Positions 51,533 to 59,859 of a DNA stretch of 64,000 bases are shown one piece after another. The position numbers and the translations under genes were made by a program. Location: NCBI GenBank assembly GCA_049977145.1, contig JBMFGW010000002.1, positions 1-64,000 of the forward strand, given 5' to 3'. The notes beneath the pieces were generated by a model. The model searched no databases, was not told the origin of the DNA, and saw nothing but the letters and a program-made list of their open reading frames with translations. The DNA is from JAMDCX01 sp049977145. GTDB taxonomy: Bacteria; Planctomycetota; Phycisphaerae; WQYP01. Numbering within the stretch: position 1 is the stretch's first letter; every line of letters begins with the position of its first letter.

Positions 51533-52786
51533 TTATTCTGTGGATCCGAACAAAGCCTTCTCCAGGCGGTCGCAGAAACGGCCACGCAGGGCTTCCTGGC
51601 TGAATCGCTCATGCAACAGATGCTGTGCTTCGCGCCCCATACGGTGCAGATCCGCCGGTGCCGTGGCCTTGATTTCTGCAAGGACCGCTACGGCACCGTT
51701 GACATCTCCATGGCCAATGCGCCAGCCAATGCGGTGTTGCGCAAAGATGTCGGCAATATGGCTGGGATCGGGGCCGAGAAAGAGTATGGGTTTACCCACC
51801 GCCATGGCTCCATAAATTTTGCAGGGATGAATAATTCCCACCATATTTTCGCCTAGGCTTACCAGATGCACATCTGCGGCCGCCAAAGAAAATTTCAGTG
51901 TCTCCAACGGCTGATAAGGCAGGGAGATGACATTGCTTAGTTGATGGTCTTTTTTATAGGATTCCACCTGTCGCTTGCCCAGTCCGCCGCCGACAAAAAC
52001 AAACCGCAGCTGCGGATCATCCTTGAAATGCGCCGCTGCCTGAAGAATGGTATCCAGCGGATTGGCGGGGCTGTGGTTGCCGCTATACATCAGCACCAGT
52101 TTGCCCACCAGGCCATGTTCAATGCGGAACGGATTATTCTCCGGCGGCACCGGTTCAATAACATGCTCATGCGGCCATGGCGGATCAATATGAATCTTTT
52201 GCGCCAAGTCGCCACGTTTAGCCAACCGCTCCGCCATAAAGCGATCCAGGGCGAAAATGGCAGCGGAATTGCGCAGAATAAAACGGTTGACCACCTCCAA
52301 AAAACGCGCCCGCAAGCTGTAGTTCTTAATTTTCCCCATCATGATGAGTTGATCCGGGTTGAGGTCCATGGCCCAATAGGCGATGGGTACACGCCGTAAT
52401 AAATGAATCCATGCGGCGGCGAAGCCGATCATGGGCGGAGAGGTGCTAAAGAGGATGCCCTTGACTCTCGGAGTAAACAGCCCAATACAAAAACATTGAA
52501 TAAGGAAACTTGCGGTGCCGATCATGCGGATCAACAGATTCTTCTTGCCGAAGGAACTCCAACGCAGCCGCCGCACCTCCACTGCCTGCATATTTTCCCG
52601 CAATGGATAACGGCGACTTGGGTCTTCATATCCGCGGCTGGAAGCATAGACACGTACACGATGTCCACGCCGGGCTAATTCAATGGCGGCGTCGGTGACA
52701 TGCTGGCCGACCGCAGCGGGATCGGGCGCAAAGGTCTGGCTGAAGATTAAGAGAACTCCGCGGTTTTTATGAGGAGATTCGGCCAT
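51533..52786 (-). CDS. Glycosyltransferase family 4 (WcaI-like)
   Basis: A 417-residue GT-B glycosyltransferase. The N-terminal domain opens LLIFSQTFAPDPAAVGQHVTD, a WcaI/WbuB-type signature, and the C-terminal GT4 domain has LVLMYSGNHSPAN, FVFVGGGLGKRQVE, SLPYQPLETLKFSLAAADVHL and IIHPCKIYGAMAVGKPIL, which should bind the nucleotide sugar (the usual EGxPxxxxEA glutamate is altered). It should be cytoplasmic or peripheral to the inner membrane and build an extracellular polysaccharide. The start overlaps the epimerase remnant by 20 bases. Confidence 0.85.
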   Translation of the reverse strand: MAESPHKNRGVLLIFSQTFAPDPAAVGQHVTDAAIELARRGHRVRVYASSRGYEDPSRRYPLRENMQAVEVRRLRWSSFGKKNLLIRMIGTASFLIQCFCIGLFTPRVKGILFSTSPPMIGFAAAWIHLLRRVPIAYWAMDLNPDQLIMMGKIKNYSLRARFLEVVNRFILRNSAAIFALDRFMAERLAKRGDLAQKIHIDPPWPHEHVIEPVPPENNPFRIEHGLVGKLVLMYSGNHSPANPLDTILQAAAHFKDDPQLRFVFVGGGLGKRQVESYKKDHQLSNVISLPYQPLETLKFSLAAADVHLVSLGENMVGIIHPCKIYGAMAVGKPILFLGPDPSHIADIFAQHRIGWRIGHGDVNGAVAVLAEIKATAPADLHRMGREAQHLLHERFSQEALRGRFCDRLEKALFGSTE

Positions 52787-53261
52787 TGTTCACACTCCGC
52801 CCAGTCCCTAAATACGCAAACATCAACACACGGTCGCCAGCGGCGGGGTAAGCGTTGGCTTCTTGCAGTGGCGTCACCGCTGGATTGGTTTGTTTTTCGG
52901 CGTTGTAAACGCAGGCGGAAGAGGGATAGTAGAACCGCCGAACCCGTTTTTTTCTGGCAGCCTGGCGCAGGTGAGTGTTAAGGAGCATGCCAATCGTGTT
53001 TTCTTCCCGATGTAATTCTAGGCAGCGCATCCCGCCCATATCACCAGCAAAATGAAACACCGTGCGCGCGGAATCAAAGGCTTTCTTACACGCCTTTTCC
53101 TCGCGTGACGCAAGGCCCAGATTCTTAACATCGGGAAAATTCTGATACCACTGATCCACCGGTTTGATATCCACGGCACGATCATGCACACGCCCCTGCC
53201 AGCGCGCATCCCCAACCAGATGCCCCCCGATACAGCTACCCGCTTCGCACACAACCACCAT
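52767..53261 (-). pseudogene. Truncated GDP-mannose 3,5-epimerase-like remnant
   Basis: Residues from 53261 down to about 52840 align in pattern to the N-terminal NAD-binding half of a GDP-mannose 3,5-epimerase-type SDR. VFHFAGDMGGMRCLE (usual HLAADMGGMGF), FYYPSSACVYNAEKQTNP (usual YSSSACVYPEEKQ) and LQEANAYPA are plainly recognisable. The Rossmann motif is degraded to EAGSCIGGHL (usual GAGGFIGHHL), and after AYPAAGD the sequence breaks off and runs into an unrelated tail just before the glycosyltransferase start. The catalytic YxxxK region and the C-terminal half are missing, so it is a decayed fragment. The open frame also runs to 53468 but without homology. Confidence 0.75.
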
Positions 53262-53522
53262 ATCCTGTTGTCCGCTCGTGGGTATACTCCTCGCACAGCC
53301 AAGCCGAAAGTAGTTGCCCATACCGGCTCGAGCGCACAATATCACTCTGACGACGTAGCAATTATCGGCGATTGTATCCATCCCGCTTGAATCCGCAATT
53401 CCGCATGACATCTGCTTGCGGCTCTGCCACGCTGGAATTTCTCCGCAGCCGGGTATTAGCTCTGACATTTTACTCTACGCAGCAATGCCGCATTGGCCTG
53501 AAAATATGGCTACACCTTGCAA
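53262..53522. other. Intergenic, remnant flank
   Basis: Upstream of the epimerase remnant and downstream of the next secreted-protein gene, the DNA is an open frame on the minus strand (to 53468) without resemblance to SDR enzymes. It is likely decayed sequence. No repeat or element was found that explains the deletion. Confidence 0.4.
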
Positions 53523-54398
53523 CTATGGCCGCAGGCGCTGTACCGGTGGTGCCGCCGGCAGCGGAATATTGTTAAGCGTAAAGGGAATGCGGTATTCCCG
53601 CCAACCAGTCAACACCTTCAATTGTAGGACTGCTTGGGGGCCGGGGTTAGCAGTCAGCGGAAGCATCAGCTTATCAATTCCTTTGGGCAGTTGCACCATA
53701 ATATAGCCACCGCTAATGGCTTTTCCCTTTTGCAGCATCGTGATCGACTGAAAAACGCCGGCGGGAGCCATTATTTCGACAATGAGAAAACGCGAATGGC
53801 GAGCTTTGAAGACGCTGATAATCCGCATGCGGATATGCGCCGCCCGCAACCCGGTATCGGATAATGGTTGCCCCATGCGCTCCAATGGATGCGCGACGGT
53901 GATAGTGGTGATTTTGCCACCCGCCGCCACATCAACCGCGCCGCTAAGTTTGCGAATCGCGGCGGCTTTTGGTGAGGGAGCGGCAAACCGCAGCAGCAAA
54001 GGAAAACCAACTTCCCCAGCCTGTTGCATACGCTCATAGACTGGACACTGCACCGGTACGACTTGCTGGAAACGCGGCGCCATGGGCCGCAGTGTATGGC
54101 CGGTATTTAATACTTCCGTAATAATGCGAAGATGATGATAAAAGTTCGGATTTTGCAGTAATGGGCTGACCACCTGAAGGCATACTGTCAGCCCCAGATG
54201 CCGGGAAATCGCTTGCGCGTATGGCGTTTTATTGGTGGCGAAGATTAACGCGCGGCTTTCGGTTACATAGGCCACACGGGTTTGAACCAGCGGCGGCGAC
54301 GTGGTGGCGACCGCCCGAACCTGCGGGCCAGTACCGCCCATAAAACATGCCGGAACCACGATGGTGATAAGTATCCAAGTACATTGTGGGAATTTCAT
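53523..54398 (-). CDS. Hypothetical secreted protein
   Basis: A 291-residue protein beginning with a signal peptide (ILITIVVPACFMGGTGPQVRA). The mature part has beta-strand patterns: TRVAYVTESRALIFATNK, HLRIITEVLNTGHTLRP and HIRMRIISVFKARHSRFLIV, with Pro/Val-rich ends. I do not recognise a domain. The ATG at 54398 has GGAG 9 bases upstream. Its position upstream of the GT4/GH57 group suggests a possible envelope link but nothing firmer. Confidence 0.65.
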   Translation of the reverse strand: MKFPQCTWILITIVVPACFMGGTGPQVRAVATTSPPLVQTRVAYVTESRALIFATNKTPYAQAISRHLGLTVCLQVVSPLLQNPNFYHHLRIITEVLNTGHTLRPMAPRFQQVVPVQCPVYERMQQAGEVGFPLLLRFAAPSPKAAAIRKLSGAVDVAAGGKITTITVAHPLERMGQPLSDTGLRAAHIRMRIISVFKARHSRFLIVEIMAPAGVFQSITMLQKGKAISGGYIMVQLPKGIDKLMLPLTANPGPQAVLQLKVLTGWREYRIPFTLNNIPLPAAPPVQRLRP

Positions 54399-54741
54399 TA
54401 TTCAAGTCTCCGCTACGACCGCCGTCCAATCCGTTATTCATACCGTCCGCCAGAAGTTTGTTGATTAATGATAGGTGTGGTCCTATTTTTTGCAAAGTCC
54501 GGCGGCTATCGTGCAATTGTCAGCATGGCCGCCAAAGTCGCCTGGACCAAGGCCACGCGGGTAAAATAAAATGTCGCAGTACGGCGTTGTGAAAACCGGT
54601 GGCAGGCTGCGGGATTGCCAAACAATATGGCCGCATGCATTGGTGATGAAATATCGGTGGTGGCCTTGAATTACCGACGCTATGGATGTATTGTCAGACA
54701 CCGGCGAATGGAATGGACTTTCGTTTTTATAAAGGTATTGC
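54399..54741. other. Divergent intergenic region before purA
   Basis: A 343-base gap between a leftward secreted-protein gene and purA. AAAGG at 54731-54735 is the purA ribosome binding site. TTGTCA (54691-54696) could be a -35 but no -10 is at the right distance. No RNA gene or ORF recognised. Confidence 0.4.
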
Positions 54742-56055
54742 ATGGCGTCTGAATTGACACTTCCGGATACGTTGGGGAATACTTCCATTATCGGCCTGCA
54801 GTGGGGCGATGAGGGCAAAGGTAAAATTGTTGACCTTTTAACAGCGCAATTTGACTTTGCGATTCGTTGGAATGGCGGCAGCAATGCCGGGCATTCGGTG
54901 AAGGTTGGTGATAAAAAATTTGCGTTTCATCTAATTCCCAGTGGTATTCTACACCCTCAGTGCACCTCGGTGCTGGCCAACGGCGTGGTCATTGACCCCG
55001 TGCAGCTTTTGCAGGAAATGGATCAACTGGTTAGTGAGGGTGTCGCGATGGAAAGTAATCTGCGCATCAGCAGTCAGGCGCATGTGGTTATGCCCTATCA
55101 TAAATTGCAGGATCAACTCTCCGAACAACGTCTGGGAGATAATAAACTCGGTACCACCGCACGGGGCATCGGGCCGTGCTATGCGGATAAGGCGGGGCGG
55201 TCCCTGGCAATCCGTATGGCTGATTTAGTTGATGAAACACGATTAAGCGACAAAGTACAGCGCGTGGTGGCTGATAAAAATCACCTGTTCAAAGGGCTTT
55301 ATGGGGCACCGCCGCTGGAATGGGCGCCAATGTTGGAGCAATACCGCGGATATGGTCAACTGTTGCGGCCTTATGTCTGCAATACCTCCTCGCTGCTGCA
55401 TCAGGCCATGGATGAGGGTAAGCGGCTGTTGTTTGAAGGGGCTAATGCGGTATTACTGGACCTGGACCACGGTACATTTCCGTTTGTCACCAGCAGCAAT
55501 TGCGGTACGGGGCTTTCCGCGGGTACCGGCGTGCCGACTCAGGCGGTCAAAACGGTTTTGGGCGTGGTCAAAACATATTGCAGCCGGGTGGGAGCGGGGC
55601 CTTTCCCGACCGAACAAAATAATGCTATTGGTGAACGCATCCGTACACGCGGGCATGAATTTGGCACCACTACCGGTCGACCACGGCGTTGCGGCTGGCT
55701 GGATTTGGTAGCCTTGCGCTATGCCACGCGGATTGCCGGCGCAACCGGACTGTGCCTCATGCTATTGGACGTGCTGTCGACATTTGATACGCTGCGCGTC
55801 TGCACGGGTTATAAAATTGCCGGGCACATGACCAACACATTTCCACCTGATGCGTATGAATTACAAAAGGCCGAACCGGTTTATCAGGATCTACCGGGTT
55901 GGCATGAACCGCTTGATGAGGTTCGAACCTTGGCGGATTTGCCGGTCAATGCCCGTAACTATCTGGATATCATTGCCGCGTATGTCCAGGTGCCGATCCG
56001 GATTGTCAGCGTTGGTCCGGCCCGGCATCAAACGCTGATTTGCCCGGCGCATTAG
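54742..56055 (+). CDS. purA: Adenylosuccinate synthetase
   Basis: A 437-residue PurA, which condenses IMP and aspartate using GTP on the way to AMP. The GTP-binding WGDEGKGKIVD is at about residues 20-30 and GSNAGHSVKVGDKKFAFHL carries the IMP loop; GTTARGIGPCYADKAGR and TGRPRRCGWLDLVALR are family signatures, with the latter containing the aspartate site. Length is typical. The ATG at 54742 follows AAAGG by 6 bases. It is followed 53 bases later by uppS and probably shares a transcript. Confidence 0.96.
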   Translation: MASELTLPDTLGNTSIIGLQWGDEGKGKIVDLLTAQFDFAIRWNGGSNAGHSVKVGDKKFAFHLIPSGILHPQCTSVLANGVVIDPVQLLQEMDQLVSEGVAMESNLRISSQAHVVMPYHKLQDQLSEQRLGDNKLGTTARGIGPCYADKAGRSLAIRMADLVDETRLSDKVQRVVADKNHLFKGLYGAPPLEWAPMLEQYRGYGQLLRPYVCNTSSLLHQAMDEGKRLLFEGANAVLLDLDHGTFPFVTSSNCGTGLSAGTGVPTQAVKTVLGVVKTYCSRVGAGPFPTEQNNAIGERIRTRGHEFGTTTGRPRRCGWLDLVALRYATRIAGATGLCLMLLDVLSTFDTLRVCTGYKIAGHMTNTFPPDAYELQKAEPVYQDLPGWHEPLDEVRTLADLPVNARNYLDIIAAYVQVPIRIVSVGPARHQTLICPAH

Positions 56056-56108
56056 ATGCCGCGCGGTCCTGGTTAGTATTGTGGTCCAGCAGTTAAAAGT
56101 GGAGTTGC

Positions 56109-56852
56109 ATGAGCACCCATCTCCCACATTCTGAGTCGGAAAAAATACTGGTCCCCCGCCTGCCGGGGCATGTCGCTGTCATTATGGACGGCAATGGCCG
56201 TTGGGCCAGACGACGGGGCAAACCTCGTACGGAAGGCCATCGCGCCGGGGCTGTGGCCGCACGGGAAATTGTGGAGCATGCGGCCCGTCTGGGGCTTAAG
56301 CAACTCACGCTTTACAGTTTTTCCGTGGAAAATTGGAGTCGCCCCGCCGCTGAAGTCAATACGCTCATGCGGCTGTATATCGACTACCTGATTAGTGAGC
56401 GCCCGGTCATGCTGAAAAATAATATCCGCTTTCGGCAAATTGGCCGACGGGAAGGACTTCCACCTGCGGTTTTAGAAGAATTAGATCGCACCATTGCCGC
56501 GCTGGATCAGAACACCGGCATGACATTATGTCTGGCGGTCAATTATGGTTCCCGCGCGGAAATTACCGATGCCGTACGGGCGATAGCCCGCAAGGTACAA
56601 GCTGGAATACTCCCTGCCGATGCGATCAATGAAGAGACCATTGCCCAACATCTTTACACGGCCGCAATGCCCGATCCGGATTTGCTTATTCGTACCGCCG
56701 GTGAAATGCGCGTAAGTAATTATCTGCTCTGGCAGATCAGTTATGCGGAGCTGTTTGTCACCGATGTCTATTGGCCCGATTTTACCGCAGCCGAGTTTGA
56801 CCGTGCGCTGGCGGATTATGCCCGCCGCGAACGCCGCTTCGGTGGATTGTAG
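56109..56852 (+). CDS. uppS: Isoprenyl transferase (undecaprenyl diphosphate synthase)
   Basis: A 247-residue cis-prenyltransferase making undecaprenyl-PP, the lipid carrier for peptidoglycan and O-antigen. VAVIMDGNGRWARRRG holds the catalytic Asp, GHRAGAVAAREIVEHA and TLYSFSVENWSRP are conserved, and the C-terminal PDPDLLIRTAGEMRVSNYLL and TDVYWPDF motifs bind the diphosphate. Other members usually read RTSGExR, so the Ala is a modest change. The ATG at 56109 has GGAG 5 bases upstream. Confidence 0.95.
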   Translation: MSTHLPHSESEKILVPRLPGHVAVIMDGNGRWARRRGKPRTEGHRAGAVAAREIVEHAARLGLKQLTLYSFSVENWSRPAAEVNTLMRLYIDYLISERPVMLKNNIRFRQIGRREGLPPAVLEELDRTIAALDQNTGMTLCLAVNYGSRAEITDAVRAIARKVQAGILPADAINEETIAQHLYTAAMPDPDLLIRTAGEMRVSNYLLWQISYAELFVTDVYWPDFTAAEFDRALADYARRERRFGGL

Positions 56853-56897
56853 CCCCTTACCCGGCCCTTTTATTATTATTTCCCCACCCCAAACCGC

Positions 56898-56911
56898 GCA
56901 AAGTGCAAAGT
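56898..56911. repeat. Two-unit heptanucleotide repeat
   Basis: GCAAAGT at 56898-56904 is repeated exactly at 56905-56911. Two units only, but the same period of 7 as the larger arrays in the window. It lies in the gap after uppS. Confidence 0.35.
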
Positions 56912-57096
56912 GAGGGCTACGCGACAGGATTGAGGCATTTTTCCCGGCAGGCTTTAATGCTGTGGCCATCCCGGCGCCTGGCCTGATGGAAATGTCAACA
57001 CCACGTTAATCCAATTTCTTGGCACGCCACCTTCAGCACCGCCACGCCTTGCGGGGGCCAGCGTCCGCCGGCGGGGGCGGAATTTGTAGATTCGAT

Positions 57097-57102
57097 TATA
57101 AT
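57097..57102 (+). promoter_or_regulatory. Candidate -10 box close to the ATG
   Basis: TATAAT lies eight bases ahead of the ATG at 57111. With usual spacing the transcript would start at about 57109, that is, with almost no leader, and no ribosome binding site is seen. A -35 box is lacking, so the call is tentative. Confidence 0.25.
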
Positions 57103-57110
57103 TCAACACC

Positions 57111-59105
57111 ATGAAACACCTGCGATCCATGATTTTAAAACTCTTGCCGATTATCGCGCTGACAATACCACTGTTATTGATCTGGAACATAGCGCATGGC
57201 CGGGCGGGTGGTGGAGAAGGTTTTGGCGGCGGCGGAGGTTTCAGTGGTGGTGAGGGAGGTGGTGGAGGCGGTGGAGGCGGCATCATAATCTGGTTAATTA
57301 TTGAATACTTGGTAATTGAACATCCCGTCATCGGCATTCCAGTACTTATCATCGCGGGCATTTTTTACTACCAAACGCACACTTCCGTCGCCGGATACGT
57401 CCGTGATCAGCGCACACAATCGGGCCTTGCCGCGGTGGATGAAAATGCGGAAGCCACCGCGCTACAGGAACTGCAGCAGTCCGATCCCGCCTTTGATCTA
57501 CAAAAATTCTATGGCCGGGTCAATACAGGCTTTCTTAAAATTCAGGACGCCTGGTGCACCCAGAATCTTCAAACCATTCGCCCCTTTATTTCTGATGGTG
57601 TGCAGGAACGCTTCGGCCTGCAATTCACAGAACAAAAACTCGATGCCGTGCATGACCGCATGCGGGATATTCAAGTGCGGGGTATTCAGATGGTGCAATT
57701 GATCCATGACCAGGTGTTTGATTCCGCCACCGTTCGTATCATCGCCTCGGCCGTGGATCAAACGATATCCACTGTGGATGGCCGTGTGATTTCCGGATCC
57801 GATGAGGCGGAGGAATTTACGGAATATTGGTCCTTTTTGCGGCGCCGGGGGGCCACAACCCCCAATGGTGCCGGACTCATTGAAGGCCACTGCCCCAATT
57901 GCGGCGCGGCCATTGCAATCAATGAGGGGGCGCAATGTCAAAGCTGCCACGCGTTGCTACGCAGTGGTCAATACGACTGGGTATTGGCGGAGATTACCCA
58001 AGGCTCAGAATGGGTGCCGGAAACTTCAGCCGCTACGCCCGGTTTGCCGGAAATGCAAACGCGTGATCCCAATTTCACGCTCGCCGGCTTGGAAGATCGC
58101 GTATCGGTCATTTTCTGGCGGAAGGTGCTGGCGGATCGCCTGGGCAAAGTTGATCCACTACGGAAAGTAGCCGCTGCATCTTTCCTGCAACGGTATGGTC
58201 CACTTCTGGCTATGCAATCCAATGGGGTGCGCGCTTTCTGGGGTGATTGCGCGGTGGGGACGGTGCGGACGATTGGCGTGCTGGGCGGCTCTCCTATGGA
58301 CCGCGCGCTGGTGGAAGTGCGCTGGTCCAGCCGACGCTATCAGACCGACGCTTCCGGGAAAGCGCAAAAAACGCCGCAGAGCAATTTGGCTCGGCATCTG
58401 ATGGTGCTGGAACGCCAATTTGGCGTGAAGACGGATCCCGATCAAGGCATTTCCTCCGCGCATTGCCCCAAATGCGGCGCGCCGGTCATGGACGATATTT
58501 CCAATGCGTGCAGCTTTTGCGGCACTGTGCTCAATGATGGTACCTCCGCTTGGATTCTTCTGGATATGCTGCCTGTGCACGGCCAGGCAGCCCAAGAACT
58601 GCTAGGGCAATTGGCCGCAAGCCAACCTACGAGCTCCGATTCCGTCGCGCAACCGGTGACGGACCCACCGCATATACCGCCGCCGTCCAGCGGGCTGCTG
58701 GCTTGGATGGTTCAATGCGTGGCGTCCAATGGCGATATAGATGAAGCCGAAGAACGTATGTTGCGGCATACGGCGGATCGCCGTGGCGTCAGTGAGGAAC
58801 AATTGCAGCGGATGCTGGATGCGGCCGCGCATGGTCAACTGCAGGTCACCGAACCGAAAACTCCCGACGCCATTCAGCGCTGGCTGGGGGCAATGGTAAC
58901 GGCGGCATTATCAGATGGCGAAATAACGTCAACGGAACAGCAGCTTATCACCCGAGTTGGACAAAAATACGGATTAAGCGCATACGATATCAAGATGCTC
59001 ATTCGCCGACAGCAGGATCAACTGTATGCCACCGCTAAAAATGCGCTAAGTGATCGTCGCCGACGGTTACGCTCGGCAACGGTCAGCACCGTCGGTTCCG
59101 CGTGA
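57111..59105 (+). CDS. TIM44-like / zinc-ribbon / TerB membrane protein
   Basis: A 664-residue protein with a signal or TM (about 7-27), a Gly-rich stretch (about 30-58), a TM (about 60-88), and then two similar modules. Each has a TIM44/Tim44-like alpha+beta domain followed by a zinc ribbon: HCPNCG...CQSCH near 259-285 and HCPKCG...CSFCG near 450-471. The C-terminal 140 residues hold a TerB-like helical domain (GDIDEAEERMLRHTADRRGVS and SDGEITSTEQQLITRVGQKYG). TIM44-like domains act in membrane protein handling, and TerB domains often occur in stress or membrane-associated proteins. The actual role is unknown. No RBS is obvious. Confidence 0.75.
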   Translation: MKHLRSMILKLLPIIALTIPLLLIWNIAHGRAGGGEGFGGGGGFSGGEGGGGGGGGGIIIWLIIEYLVIEHPVIGIPVLIIAGIFYYQTHTSVAGYVRDQRTQSGLAAVDENAEATALQELQQSDPAFDLQKFYGRVNTGFLKIQDAWCTQNLQTIRPFISDGVQERFGLQFTEQKLDAVHDRMRDIQVRGIQMVQLIHDQVFDSATVRIIASAVDQTISTVDGRVISGSDEAEEFTEYWSFLRRRGATTPNGAGLIEGHCPNCGAAIAINEGAQCQSCHALLRSGQYDWVLAEITQGSEWVPETSAATPGLPEMQTRDPNFTLAGLEDRVSVIFWRKVLADRLGKVDPLRKVAAASFLQRYGPLLAMQSNGVRAFWGDCAVGTVRTIGVLGGSPMDRALVEVRWSSRRYQTDASGKAQKTPQSNLARHLMVLERQFGVKTDPDQGISSAHCPKCGAPVMDDISNACSFCGTVLNDGTSAWILLDMLPVHGQAAQELLGQLAASQPTSSDSVAQPVTDPPHIPPPSSGLLAWMVQCVASNGDIDEAEERMLRHTADRRGVSEEQLQRMLDAAAHGQLQVTEPKTPDAIQRWLGAMVTAALSDGEITSTEQQLITRVGQKYGLSAYDIKMLIRRQQDQLYATAKNALSDRRRRLRSATVSTVGSA

Positions 59106-59312
59106 GTCTACAGGCCGCTTGATGGTGCGTGCGACATTTTTTCGCATGGAGGCATTAAAAGAGGTCCTGCCATCGCCTGGCGGAGTCGACGAGAATCGCG
59201 GCCTCCGGAAGCTGGAACAAAAAACTCTTACGCCGCGAATATCTTCAGATGTGACCGATATTGCGACGTGTCCTTGCGGAAATACCCCATGTGGGCGTAC
59301 CATAATCTGGTT

Positions 59313-59741
59313 ATGACTGATCGGGAAAAACATTTTCGCTGGGCGTCCGTGGTTTCAGCTCTTTGGCTGATTGGCGCGGCCCTGGTTGCTAATGCACTGG
59401 TGATAATGTGGATACATTGGCAGCCCGGCACTGCGGAGGCTGGTGGGGTTTTGATGGCGGCGCCGATGCCACCGCTGGTCGGTCATGGCAAAACCGTGGC
59501 GGGCCCAATAAAGGTTGTTCCAACACAACTCTCGGCAACGCATTGGGGTGTGGTGTTGGTCGATACCCACAATGATGTTTTCGCGATATATCGGTTTGTG
59601 GGCACGCAATGCCGGATTCAACTTATGGCCAGCCGGGATTTTCGATCGGACCTGCAATTGAAGGATTTCAATAATTTGGCGCCGACCCCCGCACAGGTAA
59701 AGGCGATGGTGACGGCCGGAAAAGCCTTAACGCAACCCTGA
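59313..59741 (+). CDS. Hypothetical single-TM protein
   Basis: A 142-residue protein with one TM helix (WASVVSALWLIGAALVANALV, about 11-32) and an extracytoplasmic domain of beta strands (HWGVVLVDTHNDVFAIYRF, CRIQLMASRDFRSDLQLKDF). Not recognised. The ATG at 59313 is chosen; longer starts (ATG 59289) are possible and no strong ribosome binding site supports either. It lies between the TIM44-like gene and the HTH membrane protein. Confidence 0.55.
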   Translation: MTDREKHFRWASVVSALWLIGAALVANALVIMWIHWQPGTAEAGGVLMAAPMPPLVGHGKTVAGPIKVVPTQLSATHWGVVLVDTHNDVFAIYRFVGTQCRIQLMASRDFRSDLQLKDFNNLAPTPAQVKAMVTAGKALTQP

Positions 59742-59786
59742 CACTGCAGGAATAGAGGTGGCGTTCAATATCATCCCAATACGGGC

Positions 59787-59816
59787 TGGACGTGCTGCGG
59801 GAACTTCTGGTATAAT
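59787..59816 (+). promoter_or_regulatory. Candidate promoter for HTH-membrane protein
   Basis: -35 TGGACG (59787-59792), an 18-base spacer and a perfect TATAAT -10 box (59811-59816), about 44 bases from the ATG at 59860. A GAGGAG ribosome binding site follows. Confidence 0.45.
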
Positions 59817-59859
59817 CAAGCAGATGTAATGGTTCAGGCGTCATAACGAGGAGTAACTC

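Noticed and set aside
53262..53468. Upstream half of the epimerase ORF as a domain
   Set aside because: No SDR or other similarity; homology begins at about 53261 only.
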